From DATBHW01 sp035307385 (GTDB lineage: Bacteria; Chloroflexota; Ktedonobacteria; Ktedonobacterales; DATBGS01): a stretch of 64,000 bases of DNA. Both the position numbers and the translations under genes were made by a program. Below the pieces are notes generated by a model that saw only the letters and a list, made by a program, of their open reading frames with translations, did no database searches and was not told the DNA's origin. This document shows, one piece after another, positions 59,944 through 64,000 of this stretch; the stretch's first letter is position 1; every line of letters begins with the position of its first letter. The stretch is taken from positions 1 to 64,000 of the forward strand of contig DATGID010000110.1 in assembly GCA_035307385.1 (NCBI GenBank), in the 5' to 3' direction.

Positions 59944-60873
59944 TCAGACAGTGGCAGAGACGCGCCAGACGCTGGAGAACGATTCGCCGGGTTGAAGCGC
60001 GCGCAGGCCCAGGCCGTTATTGAAGGCATTGGGGGCGCAGGTGTAGGGTTCAATCGCCAGGCCCCGGCGGCGCGCGGCTGCGCCGAGGGTGTCGCCGGAA
60101 AATATCTGAAGGAACGGATGGGCGCTGTCCATCGAAATGGTGATGCCTGGTGTGCCCGCTGGCGCGGAAAGGGTGACGGACGCCCAGCCATTTTCAAAGA
60201 TCGGGTCGGCATAGCCGGTATCCAGCACGAGGTTGCCGATGGGATGGGGCGCGCGGAAGTCGAAGGGCGTGCCCTCGACGCTGATCGGCGGCGGCAGCGG
60301 CAGCATGCGTTCATTCGCGCGGAAATAGGAGCGAGCGGGCACATGCAAGATGGCGTCATTCACCAGATCGGTTCCCACGGTGAAATAGGGATGATGGCCC
60401 GCGCCATAGGGCAGGGGCGCGGTTCCGATATTCTGCGCGGTGGTTTGCACTTCCAGCCCTTGTTCTGTCAGGGTATAGCTTTCCTCCAGCCCCAGGATGA
60501 AGGGATAACCGGGCTGGGGGTGCAGCGTCAGTTCCATGACAACGCGCTGGGCTTCATACACTTTCGGACGCCAGTTTGCCCAGCGTGTCAACCCATGAAT
60601 GGCGTTGTGCTGCGCCTGTTCGTTGATGGGCAGGCAATAGCGACTGCCCGCAAAGGTGTACGCGCCATCTTCGATGCGGCCCGGCCAGGGCAGCAGTACC
60701 TCACCACGCCCACCAGAGGCCATTTCGTGCGGCCCATAGGTATCGAGCAGTTCGCACCCGCCCACGGAGAAACTGCGCAGCCCTGCGCCGACCTCGGTAA
60801 TGACGGCGCGCAGCGCGCCAAGCTGAATCTCAAATTGCTGGCCCGAAGGCAGCGCTACTGGATCGCTGATCAT
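59944..60873 (-). CDS. Aldose 1-epimerase family protein
   Basis: A 309-residue protein of the galactose mutarotase family, interconverting anomers of aldoses. EVGAGLRSFSVGGCELLDTY at the start, WPGRIEDGAYTFAG, and AIHGLTRWANW (His and Arg) are typical, and YGAGHHPYFTVG carries a second conserved His pair. DPIFENGWASVTLSAP lies in the sheet region. The likely acid Glu is in AIEPYTCAPN. I chose the ATG at 60873 (GGAAAGCGAG upstream) over 60900. It is divergent from the receptor kinase with a sugar-binding domain, which hints at a common sugar. Confidence 0.86.
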   Translation of the reverse strand: MISDPVALPSGQQFEIQLGALRAVITEVGAGLRSFSVGGCELLDTYGPHEMASGGRGEVLLPWPGRIEDGAYTFAGSRYCLPINEQAQHNAIHGLTRWANWRPKVYEAQRVVMELTLHPQPGYPFILGLEESYTLTEQGLEVQTTAQNIGTAPLPYGAGHHPYFTVGTDLVNDAILHVPARSYFRANERMLPLPPPISVEGTPFDFRAPHPIGNLVLDTGYADPIFENGWASVTLSAPAGTPGITISMDSAHPFLQIFSGDTLGAAARRRGLAIEPYTCAPNAFNNGLGLRALQPGESFSSVWRVSATV

Positions 60874-60979
60874 CTCGCTTTCCTTCCTCGCTTTCTGCAT
60901 GCTCTATCCAGCGGATTTTATCATCGAGCGCCAAGAGATACTATCATCCAGCCGTATTTCCTAAAGATTTAACAAAAGC

Positions 60980-61008
60980 TTGACGTTTTCGTTTGATTGC
61001 CCTAGTAT
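60980..61008 (+). promoter_or_regulatory. Predicted promoter of the receptor kinase gene
   Basis: TTGACG (60980-60985), 17-base spacer, TAGTAT (61003-61008), about 40 bases before the start codon. Confidence 0.55.
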
Positions 61009-61047
61009 TGGCTGAATCTTGAGAAAAGACGTTCAGGAGGGCACTCG

Positions 61048-63606
61048 ATGGCTGAGCGCGTCGGTCAACAGTGGGGTCAATACCGGCTGCTCCAGTTGCT
61101 GGGCAAGGGGAGCTTTGCCGAGGTGTATCTGGCGGAGCATATACAGGTAGGGACACGGATAGCCATCAAAGTGTTCAATACGAACCTGCTCGAAGAAGAT
61201 ATCGAACCCTTCCGCGCGGAGGCGCGCTCCATCGGGCGGTTGTCGCACCTGCATCTGGTGCGTGTGCTGGACTCCGGCGTGCAAGGGGGCGTGCCGTATC
61301 TGGTGATGCAATACGCCCAGGGAGGCAACCTGCGGCGGCGCGTTCCGCAGCACGCACCCATTCCGCCCGCGGCCATTCTGCCCTTCGTGCAGCAGGCAGC
61401 AAGCGCGTTGCAGTACGCGCATGACCAGGGCATCATTCACCGCAACGTGAAACCAGAAAATATGCTGCTGAATCAGCGGACGGAACTGCTGCTTTCTGAT
61501 TTTAGCGTGGCGGTTCTGGAGCAGAAGACACGCTATCAAACGACCCAGGATGCCGGGGCGGCTGCCTATATGGCTCCTGAACAGATACGCGGGCGTCCAC
61601 AGCCTGCAAGCGATCAATATTCGCTGGGCATGGCCGTGTATGAATGGCTCACCGGCTCGCGCCCCTTTCACGGGTCGCTCAAAGAGTTGCTGACGCAGCA
61701 CCTGACGGCCATGCCCGCGCCGCTGCACGAGCGCGCGCCGCAGGTGCCCCCGGCGCTGGAAGAAGTGGTTATGAAGGCGCTGGCAAAAGACCCCAAAGCG
61801 CGCTTCCCCAGCGTCGATGCGTTTGCCCAGGCGTTTCGGGCGAGCGTCGATGGGCAGCCACAGCCGTTTAGAAGATCGACTGGCCCCAGCGCGCCGATGC
61901 CGTGGGAGAGCGATTTCTCCGCGCCACCCGCATCCGGCGCGCTGCCGTTTTCCTCACGCGAGAGCGACTTTTTTGCGTCACCGCCGCCCGCTGGACCGGC
62001 ATCGCGCGAGAACAGTTTCTTTGGAGCATCGCCGCTCAGCGCGCCACCAGCGCGCGAAAGCACCCTGCCGCCGCTGCGCGAAAGCGATTTCTTCAGGCCG
62101 CCCGCGCCCAGCGCGCCACCTCCAGGCAGCGGAGCAGCTTCTCTGCAAGGGCAACCCGGCAGGCCAAGGCCGCTGCCAGCGCGGAACCCGGATGAACCTT
62201 CCCCGTCCCTGACCCAACGAGGAGGATTTGGGTCGGACCAGATGGATGCTCCACGGGGGCGCTTTCCATCGGGGAATCTGGAAGTGCAGCGGGCAGGTTT
62301 CCAATCGGGCAGGCAGGAGGCTGAGCAGCCGTATCCGTCTCGTGGAGGGCCGCCCGCGCTGAGGCCGAGCATGGACCTCGAGCCAATGGAGCCGCCACGC
62401 AGAAGAAACCCTGCTATGCTGGCGACGCTGGTTGTTCTGGCGCTGGTGGTGGTGCTGGTCAGCGGGCTTGGGGTGTTGGGGGCGAATGGCAGCGGGCCGC
62501 TGGCCTCGCTCTTCAGCAGCCAGACGAGCAACAATCCCGGGCCTGGCGCGACCACCCCGATTAGCGGCGCGAATGGCAAAAATTGCTCCAAGATTGGGGT
62601 GCTGCTGCCGGATACCAATAGCTCATCGCGCTGGGAAGCCTACGACCACCCGCTGCTGTTCCAGCAGCTTGAAGCGAACGGTTTCTCTTCTAATAACATC
62701 GATTACGCCAATGCGAATGGCGACGCGAATGTGCAAGAGAACCAGGCGAAATCTGATCTGGCAAAGGGCGATTGCATTCTGATTATCTCTGCGCAAGACA
62801 GCACCGCTGCCGCCGCGATTGTCGAGGCGGCGAAGCAGCAGCAGGTTCCAGTGATTGCGTATGATCGGCTGATCTTCAGCGACGATCTGAATTACTATGT
62901 TTCTTTCAACGGCGTGGAGGTGGGCAAGCTTCAGGGCCAGTACATCGCTGACCACTACAAAGACCCGGTGTATGGTGTGCGCACCGGTCATAACAACATC
63001 GCCTTTATCGACGGGTCGCCCACCGATAACAACGCGACGCTTTTTGCGGAGGGCGCGCACGAGGCGCTTGATCCGTTGATTAAGAACGGAACCCTGAAGA
63101 ATGTCTATGAGAAGTTCACCCCGAATTGGGACCCAGCCACCGGGAAAACTGAGATAGAAGAGGCGTTGTCCAACACCGGCGACAACATCCAGTTGGTGCT
63201 GTCGGCCAACGATGACATCGGGGGCGCAATCGTCCAGGCGCTGCAACCGATGAATCTGGCAGGCAAGGTGCTGGTCACCGGTCAGGACGCGACGGTGGGT
63301 GGGCTTCAGCGTATTCTTGAGGGGACGCAGGCAATGACGGTCTACAAGCCTATCATCAAAGAGGCCACCGCAGCCGCGCTGCTGGCTGCGGCCATCCGCG
63401 ACGGCAAAGACATTGCCACGCTGACGAAAGGCGAAACCACCAAAAACCCCAAAGGCAAAGCCGCAATCCCTTCGGTGCTGGAGACGCCTATCGCCGTCGA
63501 TAGAAACAATATGGCTTCGACGGTGATCGCAGACAATTACGTCACGAAGGCCCAGGTTTGCACCGGCCTCCCGGCTGATACAAATACTTCTGGCATTTGC
63601 TCCTGA
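61048..63606 (+). CDS. Receptor Ser/Thr (pseudo)kinase with sugar-binding ectodomain
   Basis: An 852-residue single-pass protein. Residues 12-275 form a Ser/Thr kinase domain: glycine loop LLGKGSFAEVYL, ATP Lys41 (IAIKVF), APEQI. The HRD motif reads HRN (131-133) and DFG reads DFS (151-153), so the catalytic base is Asn and the Gly is Ser; activity is doubtful. A Pro/Ser/Arg-rich linker runs to about 450, a membrane helix at about 456-477, and an ectodomain at about 513-852 resembles XylF-type sugar-binding proteins (KIGVLLPDTNSSSRW, VPVIAYDRLIF, VSFNGVEVGKLQGQYI, VLVTGQDATVGGLQ). AGGAGGG is seven bases before the ATG. I infer a sugar-sensing receptor with a non-catalytic or atypical kinase; it is divergent from an aldose epimerase. 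Confidence 0.87.
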   Translation: MAERVGQQWGQYRLLQLLGKGSFAEVYLAEHIQVGTRIAIKVFNTNLLEEDIEPFRAEARSIGRLSHLHLVRVLDSGVQGGVPYLVMQYAQGGNLRRRVPQHAPIPPAAILPFVQQAASALQYAHDQGIIHRNVKPENMLLNQRTELLLSDFSVAVLEQKTRYQTTQDAGAAAYMAPEQIRGRPQPASDQYSLGMAVYEWLTGSRPFHGSLKELLTQHLTAMPAPLHERAPQVPPALEEVVMKALAKDPKARFPSVDAFAQAFRASVDGQPQPFRRSTGPSAPMPWESDFSAPPASGALPFSSRESDFFASPPPAGPASRENSFFGASPLSAPPARESTLPPLRESDFFRPPAPSAPPPGSGAASLQGQPGRPRPLPARNPDEPSPSLTQRGGFGSDQMDAPRGRFPSGNLEVQRAGFQSGRQEAEQPYPSRGGPPALRPSMDLEPMEPPRRRNPAMLATLVVLALVVVLVSGLGVLGANGSGPLASLFSSQTSNNPGPGATTPISGANGKNCSKIGVLLPDTNSSSRWEAYDHPLLFQQLEANGFSSNNIDYANANGDANVQENQAKSDLAKGDCILIISAQDSTAAAAIVEAAKQQQVPVIAYDRLIFSDDLNYYVSFNGVEVGKLQGQYIADHYKDPVYGVRTGHNNIAFIDGSPTDNNATLFAEGAHEALDPLIKNGTLKNVYEKFTPNWDPATGKTEIEEALSNTGDNIQLVLSANDDIGGAIVQALQPMNLAGKVLVTGQDATVGGLQRILEGTQAMTVYKPIIKEATAAALLAAAIRDGKDIATLTKGETTKNPKGKAAIPSVLETPIAVDRNNMASTVIADNYVTKAQVCTGLPADTNTSGICS

Positions 63607-63634
63607 GACCTCCTCATCACAACTCGGCAGCCTC

Positions 63635-63681
63635 AAAACTCCCCCGTCAGCAAGTGAGTTTGCTGACGGGGGAGTTTTTTT
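63635..63681 (+). terminator. Intrinsic terminator of the receptor kinase gene
   Basis: AAAACTCCCCCGTCAGCAA (63635-63653) pairs perfectly with TTGCTGACGGGGGAGTTTT (63660-63678) over 19 bases, with seven consecutive T residues at the 3' side (63675-63681). Confidence 0.92.
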
Positions 63682-63792
63682 CATGTAATCCGCCCATTGC
63701 TCACTTGTGTAATGAGAGATGGTCAGCGAATGTACATTCGGATTCAGGCTGTTGATTGAACACGGTTTGTTCTGATTCTGAGAGGAGATCAG

Positions 63793-64000
63793 ATGCAGAA
63801 GGTCTCACGGCGCAATTTTGTCATCGGGGCTTCGGCGGGCGCAGTGGCGGTGGGCGCGGCAGGCGTGGTATGGGGCAACCTCCAGAGTCCATCACACCAG
63901 AAAGCGCAGCAGTTCGCCTCGACGCTGGCAACCCCTTTGACGGTCTATGTGCGCGATGCCGCCAAGGGGGAACTCGTGCTGCTGGCGAACAATAACCAGG
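63793..64000 (+). CDS. 5' part of a Tat-exported protein, cut by the window edge
   Basis: An ATG at 63793 with AGGAG six bases upstream opens a frame that runs to the window edge (69 codons). The N-terminus MQKVSRRNFVIGASAGAVAV has the twin-arginine motif SRRNFV followed by a hydrophobic stretch, so the protein is likely folded and exported by Tat. The next residues, TPLTVYVRDAAKGELVLLAN, could be the start of a folded domain. Not long enough to identify. Confidence 0.7.
   Translation, partial: MQKVSRRNFVIGASAGAVAVGAAGVVWGNLQSPSHQKAQQFASTLATPLTVYVRDAAKGELVLLANNNQ

Overview
The window is high-GC bacterial chromosome, densely coding, with genes on both strands in short operons. I infer a member of the Ktedonobacteria (Chloroflexota) or a close relative. 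The grounds are the mix of membrane-anchored PQQ-type and WD40 propellers, zinc-ribbon/proline-rich/single-TM proteins, a receptor kinase, a large LuxR-type ATPase regulator and likely F420 enzymes. No rRNA, tRNA, CRISPR array or insertion sequence was found. This assignment rests on gene content only.

Layout. 1-7 kb: a cut-off gene, a histidine phosphatase, a zinc-ribbon membrane protein, a DUF3052 protein, then an Erm-type 23S rRNA dimethyltransferase behind what looks like a complete translational attenuator (promoter, 14-codon leader peptide with an Arg-Ile-Arg motif, and a 17-bp stem that hides the erm Shine-Dalgarno). After these come small DUF proteins and a SpoU-type RNA methyltransferase. 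7-15 kb: a conserved unknown, an amidase, a GNAT-TetR operon divergent from a SAM methyltransferase across a perfect 16-bp palindrome, and a LuxR/NB-ARC regulator. 15-31 kb: membrane and propeller proteins, an LVIVD-repeat protein, an L,D-transpeptidase, a fluoride riboswitch with terminator ahead of a cation/proton antiporter, an ECF sigma factor with a propeller-type anti-sigma protein, further PQQ propellers, a TPR protein and a NADAR protein.

31-44 kb: a hydrolase, an AraC regulator, a DUF899 protein, an isolated terminase module (large subunit, Cys-rich protein, small HTH protein), an ADP-ribosylglycohydrolase, an MFS transporter, GNAT proteins and a PnuC-NadR pair for nicotinamide riboside uptake and NAD synthesis. 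44-50 kb: a redox-regulation block with an F420/NADPH oxidoreductase-like gene divergent from an HxlR regulator, a TetR, an aldo/keto reductase, and a MerR regulator overlapping a luciferase-like (probably F420) oxidoreductase behind a 19-bp-spacer promoter. 50-64 kb: WD40 and DUF3352 membrane proteins, a large six-hairpin glycosidase, an alpha/beta hydrolase-TetR operon with an operator on its promoter, DsrE-like and SPFH-like proteins, an aldose epimerase divergent from a receptor (pseudo)kinase with a sugar-binding ectodomain, and a truncated Tat-exported protein.

Most interesting for follow-up: the erm attenuator, the fluoride riboswitch, the receptor pseudokinase, and several regulator/operator pairs readable directly from the DNA.
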